Made by a program: the position numbers and the translations under genes. Positions 24,061-37,230 of a DNA stretch of 64,000 nt are shown here, piece by piece. The DNA is from Micropterus salmoides (lineage: Eukaryota > Chordata > Actinopteri > Centrarchiformes > Centrarchidae). How positions within the stretch are numbered: the stretch's first letter is position 1; each line of letters starts with the position of its first letter. The stretch is taken from the NCBI RefSeq assembly GCF_014851395.1, contig NW_024040040.1, forward strand, positions 11,098,711-11,162,710, in the 5' to 3' direction. The notes under the pieces are model-generated. The model had not been told where the DNA came from. It saw only the letters and a list, made by a program, of their open reading frames with translations, and did not search any database.

Positions 24061-25199
24061 GTGACAATGGAAACAGTGGAAACCTGAGACATAGCTGAAG
24101 TTAGTTAGCAGCAAGATGTCCCCTGCTCCACGGACAAACTTCGACAAAAACTTGCAGTGCTTGAAACCAAAATCCACCGGTTAGAAGTGAATGTGGAAGT
24201 GAATGGACTGTGTGGGAATGACCAGCTCATTCCCATTCCCAGAGTCAGGTCTTTCGGCATCTGGTACCAATGCACATGGCACCCCTTCACACCCTTTAGC
24301 ATTATTGTTAGACGCTCTAATATAATTTACAGAAAAGTCCAAGTAAGGAGGTGGGTAAGGGTACCCAAGGCGTTAAAAAGCGATGCCAAGGGCTCTTGAC
24401 AAAGCGTCCATATGTGATGTCCTTTGAGAACTTGGAATGACACATACTTCACCATGGACTCAAAACAGTGGACAACAAAGAATTCTAAAACACAGCTAAT
24501 AAGCACAAGAAAGACTACAAAGAAACAGGAGGTCTGGCTGTCAGGCAATAAATCTACAATAAATCTATTAGTCCTCTCCGGAACGTTCTTGGTGGAAACC
24601 GTAAGAATGAATCATTATCCTTTGAAATGGGAAGATGAGTGATAGCCAGAACTCAGAAACCAGTGCCCTCAAATTTGCAACGCTACTGGCTGGCCTGTAT
24701 TAACAACCAGGCAGAGATAATGCTGTATTAACCTTTGTGCTTAGTAGGACACAGCTGCCAGAGGTGAGTTAGCAACAAACTTGAGGTCTGCTCTCTCAGT
24801 TCTTTTAGATCAAGGCTTAAGTTTAAGGTAAACTTCTGGTTGGTACTGCCTTAAATTTAATTACATATGGGACTTTTTATTCACATCTATTTTACGCTCA
24901 ATTCGTCTCCTCTATCTGTTTTATGCTTATTTATCTTGTTTTCTCTTCTGTTTTATTTTACACTTTCACATTCTGTTTTAATGTGTATTTTTGTATTGTC
25001 TTTTTACATTGCCTTGTGTTGCTTTTCTTAAGCCTTTTATGCAGGGGCTTTAAAACAACCAGCCACAGCGAAATGCACTGCACAGTTGACACCTTAACTA
25101 AATGAAAGTTATAATAGTAAAGTTAAGACAGTGATAGGCCTGCCTACTTGACCAAATCGGTCTTAGAGCACCATAAGAGATTAAAACGTAGCCTAACCA
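24061..25199. other. Unassigned stretch with a possible decayed ORF
   Basis: At 24120-24250 (+) the frame gives LRQKL-type and LETKIHRLEVNV-type residues, loosely like the coiled-coil region of a LINE ORF1. The match is too weak to call. Confidence 0.25.
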
Positions 25200-26113
25200 G
25201 TGACAGCGCCCCTTCACACATGTGAACACATGACTGGTGACAGTGCACCTTCAAAATATGAGCACATGAGTGGTGACAGCACACCTTCAAAACATATGAG
25301 CACATGAATAGTGACCAAGCGGGAAGCTTCCGGTCTACAATATGAAGCCGATGTGGAAGTCCCTGAAACCTGCATTCTATTGAAAATCCAGCAGGGGGCG
25401 ACTCTTATGGTTGCAAAAAGAAGTCCAGCTCCATTAGAAATAATGGTAAAATGACCCTACTTCTCAGCTGAATTATTACCTCAGTAAACACTTTCATAAT
25501 GAGTTTATGGTCTCAGTCGCTAGTTTCAAGTCTTCTTCAATACAAAATGATGTTCATTTAGTAAATTATGGTCCCATTTATTTTAAAATAGACCATAAAG
25601 CAGAGAATGTTTCAGGGCGGGATTATCTATGATTGACAAGTCGTTACCATGGTGACCTGTCAATCAGGCTAGAGCTGACTCGTACCCACGGCGCTGTGCC
25701 GTTGAAAAAGCTTATTAGGAGGTGGCTGTTCACTTTCTCTGGTGAGTACATGTAGTTTTAAGACTGTGGTTCTCTAGACAAAGTTATCAGCCCTGTTAAA
25801 ATGACAGTTAACGTGAGTTACAGATGCACCCAGCTAAGCATGCTAGCTAGCTCCGCACACGGCCGTTAGCTCCGCCGTATCGTCACTTCCGGGCACTTCC
25901 TGGTTGCAAAAACTTGACATGGCAGCTGTTGGCCAAACTGGAGGCTTCAAAACGGCAGTCCACAAACCAACAAGTGACGTCACGATGACTACGTCCATTT
26001 CTTATATACAGTCTATGATAGTGACACCTTGTAAACATATGAACACATGAGTGGTGACGGCGCACCTTCAAAACATGTGAAAATATTATCCTATTAGTGA
26101 CAGTGCACAATGA
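25200..26113 (+). repeat. Short tandem array, split by a MITE
   Basis: Degenerate units of about 36-38 bp, each with GTGACAG, a CACCTTCAAAA-type stretch and GAACACATGAGTG, run from 25200 to 25315 and resume at 26018-26113. The array is interrupted exactly by the element at 25316-26017. Confidence 0.8.
25316..26017 (+). mobile_element. 702-bp non-autonomous element with 8-bp target duplication (hAT-like)
   Basis: The element begins CAAGCGGGAAGCTTCCGG and ends TTATATACAGTCTATG. It is flanked on both sides by ATAGTGAC (25308-25315 and 26018-26025). Because it interrupts a tandem array whose units are known, the insertion limits are unusually clear. An 8-bp duplication is characteristic of the hAT superfamily. 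No protein is encoded. The repeat is widespread in fish by recollection. Confidence 0.8.
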
Positions 26114-26289
26114 CATACATTATGAAAATAGATGATTATCAATGATTGTGCACCACATTAACATGACATAATGTTTCCTGTCTATTCATTCTAAACACAT
26201 AACACAAGTGTGTGGATTGATTACTAGTCAAATAAATAATGAATAACTTTTACTTACATTATAGGCGCACTCTCCTGAGGTTTTTGCTC

Positions 26290-26560
26290 TGCAAAGTTGT
26301 TTCTTAAACCCTTTAAATCCAGCTGGAAGGTAGGGTATTCTCAATGTGTGACAGTGTGGCAAGTCCAGATTAACGGGTCTGCTCCAGTGAGAAAAGTAAG
26401 GTTTTACAAGTTTGAGTTTGGAAAAAATTGTTCTGCAGAGGCCACAGTTACTGGGATGTTTATGAAAAAGCAGTAAAACGGTGCAGACTAACGTTACCCT
26501 AAAGCTTGCAGCGATGCAGTTGTTGTCCACAAACATTTTGCATAGTTCTTGTGCTCTTTT
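26290..26560 (-). pseudogene. hAT transposase C-terminal remnant
   Basis: On the minus strand the frame contains RTIFSKLKLVKPYFSHWSRP, resembling the ERSFSKLKLIKTYLR block of the hAT C-terminal dimerisation region. The preceding HPSNCGLC is where these proteins have a short hydrophobic strand and Ala/Cys-Glu. The rest has decayed. One motif only, so the call is tentative. Confidence 0.45.
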
Positions 26561-26929
26561 CACTCTTCAGATGCGGTCTGTTACTAAACACCCGCGGAAT
26601 GGCAGGAGTTGCGTGGGAAATATCGAGGTTATGTCATTTCATTAAACATCGCATAATTCACTTGCTCTGCTGCAGCGCTCAGTTTTTCAGGCTGTAGAAG
26701 TTACAAAGTGTCCGGGGGCAGTAAAGTGATGCTAGCAGCAACAATGTCCCCATCGGGTCTTCTTGTTCTCAGCTCATGTTGCTGCCATCCCGTCTTTCTT
26801 TTTAAGGAAAAGTATTTTTGGTGGCTATGCTTTTTCTTGCTCAGCTGCTTCTTTCAATCTTCACTTCTGAAATCCACTTTTGTGTTTGTACCCCATATCG
26901 TGTTCATTTCCCAGTTGCTGTCACGCAAT

Positions 26930-27240
26930 GTATGCGTGTATGTGTATGTGCCCCTGTACATCACATCCACCTCTGACATGTACATAAAAATAATAATAAT
27001 GCTAATAATAATTTACTCCTGCATGCTTTGCACTCTGCTCATTGCACTATTATCTTGTTTTTGTTTATAGTGTATATACATTATGTGTTGTCTATACTGC
27101 AGCTTTTGTCTGATTTTATTATTGTAATATTGTATAAGTAAGCACATCGTGAGCAATGTACAATCCAGAGTGAAATTCCTCGTATGTGTACACATACCTG
27201 GCAATAAAAGCTGATTCTGATTCTTATTCTGATTCTGATC
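26930..27240 (+). mobile_element. LINE 3' end with GATTCT tail
   Basis: The stretch ends GGCAATAAAAGCTGATTCTG followed by repeats of 'ATTCTG', the short tandem tail seen at the 3' ends of some fish LINEs. No coding part remains. Confidence 0.6.
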
Positions 27241-27424
27241 AATTGTGACAAATGACAAAAGAGGCCTAACTCACTGACTGCTAAAATACCTACTGCCACA
27301 CAGAGAACAGCTATTGAAAGGTATGATATTAGTTTGCGGATATAGATAGTTACACTGATAATGATATTGTACTAACATGAAAGGTAACTCGCTGCCCCTA
27401 CGCTACTTCATTCCCTTCATATAT

Positions 27425-27525
27425 GGTAGTTACGAAGCTGCTTTTATGTCTTATGTAAAGCAATTTGAATTGTCTTAGTGTTGAAAGGTGCTATACAGGT
27501 AAAACTTCCCTTGACTTGCATTGCC
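27425..27525 (+). mobile_element. LINE-like 3' tail fragment
   Basis: AAGCAATTTGAATTGTCTTA then GAAAGGTGCTATACAGGTAA and a CTTGACTTGCATTG run resemble a LINE 3' UTR with a short-repeat tail. Degenerate. Confidence 0.45.
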
Positions 27526-30436
27526 GTTTTGGAAGTTCTGCAAGTTTCTAAACCGCAGTTTTTGTTTCTTTCGTTTAAGCCTCTTGATAGCACTTGTTAA
27601 CCACAGTTGTGGGAGCCAGAAGGGCAGAAAACTATTGCTTTTCAGCTTGAATACAGGCCCTTTCAACCACTTCCACTCTTATTCCTAAAGTGACAACAGC
27701 TGTGGAGGTTTACTGATTGATTTTTGCACACAGAGACTCTCTGACACAGCAAACTGCTCCATAAAATGTTTGCACCATAAAAAGGATGCCTTATAATGCA
27801 AATATGCGCTCTCAAAAAGGGGGAAAAATATTTCCCTGCCACCAAAGGATTATGTGAAGGAGACACAACTCAAATAAACACGATCTTGACATTGAAAGGT
27901 TGGTGTAGAAAGAATATTGTGGTCAGGGTGGTAAGGTTGTGCTACACATATATAGGCCTACAGTCACTACCCTCAGCCATGCCCCTTTCAGGGCCCATCT
28001 GCGCCCACTGTTCCAACCTTTTTTGTTGTTATTGCTGTAGTTTTAACTTTATAAATAACACAACACCAAGCAGTCACAAGCCAAAAAATCTCAGATCGTT
28101 GTGATTTCCAAGACAGAAATCACAGAAATATTACCAATGACCTGACCTTAGTGTCTTCAATGGTAGCTATGGCCTTGGGCCCACTGCAATAGGTCCATGC
28201 TTGGTTGTATTTCCTCATGTTTTGTTTAATTCACACACACATAATCACATTAACTGTATTTTATAATTGATTTGTTTAGTTTCTTCTGGTCAGGCCTAGC
28301 CTACTCTATAAAATCCTTGGAGACACTGCAGGATGAAGAGCTCTACAGAATGAACCTGACTTGGGTTGTTTGTTCTCCTCCTTCAGGTTGGAGGAGGTTG
28401 TTATCATGATTTGCATTTAAGTATTAGTTATACTATAAAATGTTATTATTTTTAAGATGGTTACGATTTATGAGCACAGTCATCTTACCATCTGGATTCC
28501 TCATGGGGACTACAAACAGATGTTCTTGAAGTGGCCTTATATGTTTTGTGTTTGTCTTTTTTCAAATCTTTCTCTTCCCTCTCCATACAAAAATGAATCA
28601 GTAGAAATTAAATTTGCATTCCCAATGAGTGTCTGGAAAATAATGTAGCTGTGTCCTTACATGCTTCAACACAGTGACCGTAGAGACTACTTATTTCTCC
28701 GGGATGCCTTGTTGGATGTGTGCCCAGACAATGGTCATCGGCCCATTGGTTTGGCATGGGGCTCCCATGGGCAGCGGCGCAGCTCAAAATGTGAGTCCAT
28801 GGATCACAGTCAAAAAAACTAAAAGGCTGCTATAGCCTGCAGGGAATATCAACTTGCAGCATGGAATACTAGATATAAGGATAAAGCACAGATGATCTGT
28901 GTGGAATACAATGCTACTGCGTGATTATTTGTGATCACTGACCTTAGGAATATCCAGCAAATGTTTCTGGTTTGTTTGTCTCATTACACTTTGCAGGTTC
29001 TTCCTTTGATACATGTTTTAACAGCATGGATCAGAACACTAATGGTGTTTGTGGTACCGGTGTAGAGGAGAAAAAAACCCTCTCCTACACATACTTTATT
29101 TTGGCTAAAAAATAAACAGAAAATAAAAATACCCCTTCCTAGAATACACTGTCATGTTCTTATCACCTTCTCCAAGCAACAGCCATCCTCATTCTGTTTT
29201 TTTGCTGCTTTCATCCACCTTCTTGTAGCATTGTAACTTTGCACTGTTGTGAACTTGCTAGGTGTGAAAATATGGAATCAAGACCGAGATGAGTCCTAAC
29301 CGAACCATGTGGACTTTTTTCTAACCTCCTGATAGACAGGAAAGCCTGCTACCATCAGAGGTCATCATAAGTGTGCTCTGCCCACTCAAGGTCTAGCAAC
29401 TTATTAGGTTCTATTCTTGACCATGTGTGAGAAATTGCTCCCAGGTAACCCAGATTTTTTTTTTTTTTTCACTCCAGCAATTTCCACATTTCCACAGAAA
29501 AAAAGAAATTCTGATCACCCATTGTACAAACTGGCGAAAGCTCAGTTGGTTGTATCTACACCATGACATTATTTGCATTAAAGCACTCCCCATTATACAC
29601 AGTTCAGCTCCCATCATTCACCAGCTTCCACATGCCTCCAAGCCCCTATTTTCTGACTCTCTAGTTCATTTATCTGTGGTGAGGCACCTTTGAATTGGGA
29701 ATGGGGATGAACAGTGAGTAAATAGTTATCCTGAAAGGTGCACCACATACCATCGCTTCAGGTTCACTTTGACATGCTGGATTAGTAGCGCTAAGGTGCA
29801 AAAGAGCTGAGCAAAGTACCAACAAAGGCTATGAAGAAGAAGACTGCAGGCTAGCAAAATGGGATGTAAAAATGCAAAATGCAACACAATGCATTTTGGC
29901 AATAAAAACTGAACTGAAGATAAATATAACTTTCTTTATTTACAAGGAACGGGCACTGTTACTTGATTTTTTTTGGCCACTTAGGTGCAGTGAAACAAGC
30001 CGTACACACAGCACTGACATGTTATCAATTTAAAAAGTTCTCATGGCCAATGTGCAAACAGTCTAGCACACACAGAGCAACATTGCCATTCATTTGATGT
30101 TGTGTTTTGGTCATCTACTGGATAAAAGTTCAACATTTACTCTACTTTTAGCTTTATTTTGTTTTCCACCAATCTCATGTATTGCCAAATGTTTCCCAGT
30201 ATTCAACAGCTAGTCACTAACTTTGTCTGTCTGCTGTTTGGTGCTGGGCTGATAGCATAAAGAGGGTTTATCTGCCTGCTGCGCTAATGAGAACAGTGAA
30301 CCAAAACAGTTAAGTTGTGGGCAGTAAAATCAAACCACTGAACTGAAAGATATCAAAATGCTCAGTACAGCTGAGAGGAAATGCTGAGTTGGGTGATAAT
30401 TCTCGAGAGACCCCATTCAATTACACATTTGATCAA
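27526..30436. other. Unassigned intergenic stretch
   Basis: No gene or clear repeat. A poly-T run lies at 29456-29469. Confidence 0.4.
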
Positions 30437-31115
30437 TTCTTAAAGTTTCAGTGTGTAATATTTAGGAGGATCTATTGTATTGACAGAAATGAATTTTAAT
30501 ATACACAACTATGTTTTCAGTGGTGTATAAAGACCTTACATAATGAACTGTTATGTTTTTATCACCTTAGAATGAGCCATTTCTATCTACGCACACTGCT
30601 GGTCCTCTTAAATGGACGTTGCCATGTTTCGCCGCCACGTTTCTACAGTAGCCCAAACGGACAAACTACTATACAAAGCGCATTTCGTCACTACGTTGAA
30701 TACGTACGAAAACAAGCAGAAGTAGCAGTATTAGTATTAGTATTAGTAGTAGTAGTCATCTGGTTTATTAGAAGTAAGAAGAGCAGTGAAACCGCTTATC
30801 CTGCGTACAGGGGGGCTGGAGCCAATTCCAGATTACATCGGGCGAAATGCGGGGTACACCCTGGACAGGTCGCCAGTCCATCGCAGGGGGTAGTATATAT
30901 TATATAAAATATTGAAAGAGGACCATGTGTTGACAGTTTTCACAGCATTTTTGTTGTTGGGTTTAGAAATTAAACTGATATAGGGTACAGCCTCATGGAG
31001 AAAAAGTACAAAGTTTTTACTGCTGAATTTACAATTCAGGGGAGCAAGTGAATGCACAGTCAGGCATTTGTTGCAATTCGCAACCCTCACCACTAGATGC
31101 CACTAAAAAAATTAT
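30437..31115. mobile_element. Old TIR-type repeat with nested insertion
   Basis: The left end AAAGTTTCAGTGTGTAATAT and the right part CGCAACCCTCACCACTAGAT are the two ends of a repeat I recall as common in fish. Its typical interior (TTCTACAGTAGCCCAAACGG) lies at 30640. The left end is preceded by TT in a TTAA context, suggesting a piggyBac-like origin, but the right terminus is decayed. It is interrupted by other repeats at about 30718-30893. Confidence 0.55.
30783..30893 (+). repeat. Fragment of a dispersed teleost repeat
   Basis: CCGCTTATCCTGCGTACAGG through GGGGTACACCCTGGACAGGT to CCAGTCCATCGCAGGG is the reverse-complement counterpart of part of 50498-50755. It lies within the older element at 30437-31115. 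Confidence 0.75.
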
Positions 31116-34100
31116 TAGCTTTAAGAGCATGATATTAGTTAGTGCATTGCCTAATATCTGTTGGGAGCTTTAATTAGATCTGCTCTTTCTGAAAGTAGCC
31201 TTTCATGTTTTTGTATTTTGCTTCTGTTAAGACAGTATAAAGGTTCTTTAGACGACTAAAATTACACTTAATGTGTTCTCTGTATGTGGATCCAATTCAG
31301 CATCATTATAGAAATACTTTACTCCCCTCTTTTCTGTTCACATGCCAAGCAAAACCAAAGCTTTCAAAGATTGATGTGGTTAAAGTCAGACCTAACGACA
31401 ATTTCAGGCAGGAGAGTCCACTCCCACCTTGGTGTAGACTCACATGAGATTTGGAGGTTCATTTATTTGCCAGAACTGCAACATATTTTCTATCAGTATT
31501 TTGCTTAGTAATGTTTTTCTGAATTAAATCACTATTTAAAGGCCTAATGTGTGCCAGATTTCCACTTATCATTGAATAGGTGTTGTTGGTCACCTTGCCT
31601 TTATGTGCTGCTGACCCTGAAAGACTTTCATTAATATGGATTTTAGTGGAGACTTTTGTTGTCACATAATGTTCTCGTGGCGTTTTCAGGCCTTTCCACT
31701 CTGCCAAGAATAGATTCTCTGGGGAAATACCGAATCCATGTAGTTTATTCGGTATTAACAGGAATAAAGTCGACTACAAAAGAATGTTCAGCGGGCCAGT
31801 AATCAACAAAGTAAAGTGTCCTTGAGTATGATGCATCTCACATGGGGCAGAAAGTACAGCAAAAACTCTGTGCTCGGCTCGGGCTCACGAGAGACATGAA
31901 GCGTTTCACAGCAGTCTGCCTCATCCTCTGCAGCTCTGAGATTTACTACATTTGGCAAACTACTCAATTTCTGAGGACATATTCCTATTCTGTTCCTCTG
32001 TTCCTCCTATTATATTCAGGGATGTTCCTTTTTGGCAAGAATCCTCAGATTTAATGATACTGAATATCATCCACCAGCATCTTCAGTCTAAAAATACCAA
32101 TATCTTCCATCAAAAGCCCATATTAGCTGAACCCCACTACATACAAGCCCACAACAGATTTGATGTCGTTCCATTTGACTACACTGGGAGCCATTGTTTC
32201 AGTTTACTGATGGAACTGGCTGCTGTTACATCTCAGACGTCAGCTCTGTCACAACAGAATCAATTCACTCGAAATTGCCCTTCCCTTGATGGCTAAAGCA
32301 CGGCATTTAGCAGGATTGACCACCATCCGATCAAACTCCAAGGCGTCGGGCGTGCTTTAACTATTGACCTGCATACCTAAACCAGTCCAAGCTACCAAAA
32401 AGTGTAGTGTGAAAGACTGCATTACACTTTAATAATGAACACAACTGGACAGTTTTATTACCCGTTTCTTGAGTGTAACAGGAAAGCCAAGAGGGACATG
32501 GAGTAGAAAAGACAACAAAAGGAAATTGGTTTTGATGTGAGGCCAGGGCTGCATGTGGTTTGAGAAGTTAGGAGACTTTACCTTTATCTTCCCGCACAGT
32601 TATCTCTTTGAGAGTGGTCCAAGCAGTATGCATCATCCATCGGCACAGCACAGAGGAATGCACGATTGAGCGATTGTATCCCCTGTGTAGCAAAGCGAGG
32701 GGCCTGATTCTCCTGGTGGGCAGACAGGCTTATATGTACGGAAAAGAAAATAAATATATATATATATATATATAGAAATTCAATCACTTCCATCCTTCAG
32801 TTGTCCGTTAATATGATGGCGGATCTGTGTGGGCCCAATTCACAGGGAGCATCTAGAGAATTATCTCGCTCAGCTGGAGGCTCATACATCCGGCTTGAAT
32901 ACAGCCCCAGCAAACACATCAAAACCTCGCCAAGACTTACACACTCTTTCCAGTGCAACTAGATAAATACACGTCGTTCTGAAAGTTTGCTCTCATGTTT
33001 ATTTTATTTTTCGCTCTAACATGCAGAATGAACACAGTATTGGCAACCAATCCCTACATCGTCTTGCATACACCTGTGTTTTCATGCCGGCCTCTCATTC
33101 AGCACAATAAGAATCACATTGTAGAACGGTGGAAAATTCAATACCACACGGACCTGTCTGATTGTCTTGAAACTAAAACAAACACAGAGTCAGAGACAAA
33201 CACAAACACGCGTACACCCATTCAATGCTACAAGTGTAGATGAACAGGATATCACACTCAGCTGCACTTTGCAACTTGCTATGAAACATTACCTAGCTCA
33301 GCAATATAATACATTGCATAATGCACGCTCACTTAACAACCCACACAGGCAAATTACCTGGAAGCGCAGTGAGCTGTGTTGGACTGTGCCACTGTGCTGA
33401 ATAGCGCAGCTAGCGGCGAAGTGGTTGGTGTAAGGTTAGGTAAGGCCGGCCTTGGCTGCGGTGAGCCGCCGATTAGGCTGGGTAGAGCCAGAGGCTTCGG
33501 CATGATGGGTACTGGAACAAATGCGAAGGGAAAAGAGGCTCACGGTCCCACAGTCCCGGCTCGAGTGGACTCCACATCGGCTTGACACATGGAGCCCGCA
33601 TGCCGAGAAAGAAATGAGACACATGAAGGCTTTATGCTAAAATAGAGGGAAAGAGGAAAGGACTGAGGGTGTTGAGAGAGAAAGGGAGGTGGTCTGAAAT
33701 TCTGTGTGTGTTTGAGTGTGCACACATGGTCAACAGAGTGGCCAGTAAGGCAGGGAACAGGCAGGCTTCAGCTGTGATGCTCCTTTAGAGCTTCTGACAG
33801 ATGCTAGTAGACAAAACAAACAATCTAAATATAGTAGCTTGTACACACACTCATACATACACACAAACACAACACACACTCACATGTGAGTGTGTTGTGC
33901 ACGCACGTGGGTGTTTACAGTACAGTATGAAGTCCACCTACACGTCCGTACAGTATGCTTGTTTGGCAAGATTCAAACATACCGTATAGCCACACAAATC
34001 CACGCACACAAACATACAGAGTTCAGCGGTAATAGTTTTTCTTTGGAAACGTTGGACCAGAGTCAACTTCAATCTCAAACCAAACATTTGGCCTCCGCTT

Positions 34101-36154
34101 CAATACAATAGCGTAATGATCTGATGCCTCTGTCATTTATTTCTCTATTCCGCAAACGGCCTCAGACTGACCGCCACAAGAGCTTTCTCTTCTGTGACAG
34201 CCCCCCTTCCTTTTGCCTAGTCACTGTTTGAACAAATAAATAGAATTGTCAAAATAAAGCTGTCAAAAAAACCTGCCAAAATAGGCGATCATTAGAATGA
34301 TTTTCAGCATGTAAAAGATTGTTGTCACTGATTGTCATGTCATGGTATGTCTGACAAGAGTGCATACTTGAGACATGCGTCTGAATTTCAGTACATTAAG
34401 TAACCAAAAGGAAATTACTTTTATTCATACTCAAATGAATAAAAGTAAGACACGATGCTCCCATAGGGTTCTCATTGCTTTTTAAGGCTGAATTACAACT
34501 TGCAATGCATTATGTTAATAGTATATGGCCTGTGTGCATGTTCCCTGGTTAAAAATCCTCCTACACTGCCTTTTGAGCTGGTGGAGATTAAAACGGTTCT
34601 TCACGTTGGAAATGTTGTGGAATATTTGCCCCCGTGGCTTGATCAAACAGCTTGTAGTGAATTATCAAAGTAAAAGGCCCTTCACTCAGACTCTGCTTTT
34701 CCAAGGGAGGCGTTATTATTATCATTATGGAGAGAGCCCTCTTCAAACGAGAGCTTTCTAAAGATATAGAAGGAAGAGCGCGAGATGCATGAGGGGGATG
34801 TTCATCTCAAAGGAAAATTAGCGAGGAGGAAAGGAAAAGGCTTGTCAGTTTGTTGAATTTACTTTACATCGAAAAGGACGGACTCAATACTGGAGAGGAT
34901 TCAAGGTAGCTGTCCTTCATAAATATTTGCTTGTGCTCACTGCGGTGTTATAGAGATACTTGTAGATTTATAAAGACAAACCTCTTGTCCTTCTGGATTT
35001 TATTGGTGCCATAAAATGTTTGACGCAGGACAGAAATCATTTAAAGATATTTAGACCAGATTGACAGCACTGTCTGTCTCAGCTGCCCTTGCCATTGTAG
35101 CTCCATTTTGTGTCTGAACGCTATGTAAAACATTTTTGCGGGTGACTTGTTCAAACTGGTCACACTTGAGTACTTTACCCTCCGCTGAACTCCAGTTAAG
35201 CTCTGATTGTTTACAGGCATTAAGTGAAGCTCAAGTTTCAACCCGTCCCTGCTTATTTTTCATGCCATCCTGCATCTCTCCGTCCTCCACTGTACCACCC
35301 AGAAAAGAAAATAATAATAATATTGTCAGCACAGACATTCACTGTATTGTGAGCTCGAAAATAGATGAGTTCAATTGTCAGGGCCCCCTCATGTTGGATC
35401 CTTTAGAGTAGCCTCCTGGTATTTTATTTTGAATAATGCAGCTGTTACATTACTTCATCTATTCTACTTTTCTTTTACAAGGAGGTACATATTTCCCATT
35501 GCTCTGCCCCATCTAACCATCTAAGACACTCCAAAAGGATGACACACAACAAAACGATCTCAAAAAGTAGGCTTCAAAGGAATATGTGCTGAAAAAAAAT
35601 GAATAAGTAATAAATATTTTCTCTCTGTGCACGTAGTGTGAAATATTGATGATTCTACCTGCACTTAGGGGTGTGACATTTTGATTGACATCTCTAACAA
35701 GATTTGTGGTGCGGCACTCATAATCCCATGTTGCAAGCTAATTTTGTGGGAAATAGACATGATACTGAGGAAATGAGAGGATTTACCACCAAAGTGTTTA
35801 CCACCGGAATTTTTTGCAATGCTAAATATCTCTTCAAAGCTGCATACCAGGGACCCTGATGATTCAAAGGCTAAGCTGTCTACTCATAAGACAGTAATAT
35901 TCGAACAGCCATTTATTTTTTCAGGTGTTCTGAGATTTGAAACACTGCCTACATGTCCCCAGGACCCCAAAAGCAATCAGCACTGGGCTGCCTACAACTT
36001 CCAGCAGGGTTTGTACTGTAGCGCTGCTCACAGATTGAAATACTTGTTTATCCCTAAACCTACGAAAGACTGAAAAAAATTATCTTTATCATATTTACTG
36101 TGTAACCATGTAGCTCTTCTTCTCTCCTGCCTTAAATATGCAGTTTAATCAAAA
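31116..36154. other. Unassigned intergenic stretch, partly complex
   Basis: No gene supported. 32140-32400, 32820-32960 and 34660-34780 look complex and repeat-free and are reasonable places to test for conserved non-coding elements. A (TA)n run lies at 32754-32774 and CA-rich sequence at 33843-33890. Confidence 0.35.
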
Positions 36155-36325
36155 GTTTTAGGGTGCTGTCACACTTCAGTTCAGCTAAAATGAACTCTGC
36201 TGCATTTTCCCATATAGTGTGGTTTGTTTAAGCTGTCAACCGACCTCCAGTGCAGACAAAACAACCGGGCCAAGACCACCTGAACCTTTTCAGGGTCGTG
36301 GTCTGCTGGTACAGTTCATGGCTTA
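36155..36325 (+). repeat. Degenerate dispersed repeat
   Basis: GGGTGCTGTCACACTTCAGT and AAAACAACCGGGCCAAGACC resemble a fish repeat in which these phrases follow each other. Degenerate and without visible ends. Confidence 0.4.
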
Positions 36326-36904
36326 AAAGCAAACAGACTAACCACAGATTTTTGATACAGACATGCGATTTTAGCACAATTTCAATAGGTAAACCACTAT
36401 TAAATCTGTCTGCTTATTCTGTAGTCAGAAAGCAATCTTATAATAAGTTATCTGAATACGCTATGTGTATATGTATAAAAATCCTTTAGTAACCATAGTA
36501 ACGCTGCAATGCTGCATGACTTGATTTCCCCCACATGGCCCCTGACGATGGGTTCAAGATGCAGGATGACTGAATGAATGAATATTCAGTTTGGAAATTA
36601 CATAGCAAATTTCAGTCACTCCATAGCACTGAAACCACCCTTATTAAATTTACCAATTTACTAAAAACTAAATCTTAGCTTGGAATTTGACACAGTTGAT
36701 AATGTAATGTTGTTGGATCACTGGCAAAACGGTCTGTAGTGGTCAGTACCTATCAAAAGTGAAGGAAAAGCAGTGAAAAGGTGAAAGGGTCATTGGAGGC
36801 CAAGGCTCACTGATATAGGGAACAAAGGCTGGCTGGTGTGGTCTTATCCAACAGATGAGCTACTGTAGGTCAAATTATGAACAGCAGGTGGTCATAATGG
36901 CTGA

Positions 36905-37230
36905 TTGGTGTATGTAGATGATACTCTTTTGCCACTACGTTGTTTATCTAATATCTTGTTGTTGTTTTTTTTTTAGAAATGAAGTGTGAAATACTCCAAC
37001 ATTTTCTCCAGCTAAATGTAAAAAATCCAAGAATTTGGCTCACAAAAGCACATCCCCAATCTACAGAACAATCTTGACTCACTGGCTGCAAATATCAAAC
37101 CTGCAGCCAGAAGACTGGGTGGAGTTTTAGGCATTTACCTCTTGTTTGACAAACAAGTCACACACGACGTCCAATCACGCTGCCTCCAACTGAGGAGCAT
37201 CTCAAAAATCAGGTTCCTCTCATGGTGATG
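36905..37230 (+). pseudogene. LINE reverse transcriptase fragment with YVDDT motif
   Basis: The frame at 36908-36931 reads VYVDDTLL, the catalytic YxDDT motif of a LINE reverse transcriptase. Downstream pieces in shifted frames read FLQLN-type and then, at 37105-37220, LGGVLGIYLLFDKQVTHDVQ and LQLRSISKIRFLSW. This corresponds to the NLGVxFDxxL...LRNIAKIRxFLS segment of L2/CR1-like and Rex1-like elements, in the right order and roughly the right spacing after the catalytic motif. Stops and frame changes make it dead. Confidence 0.65.
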
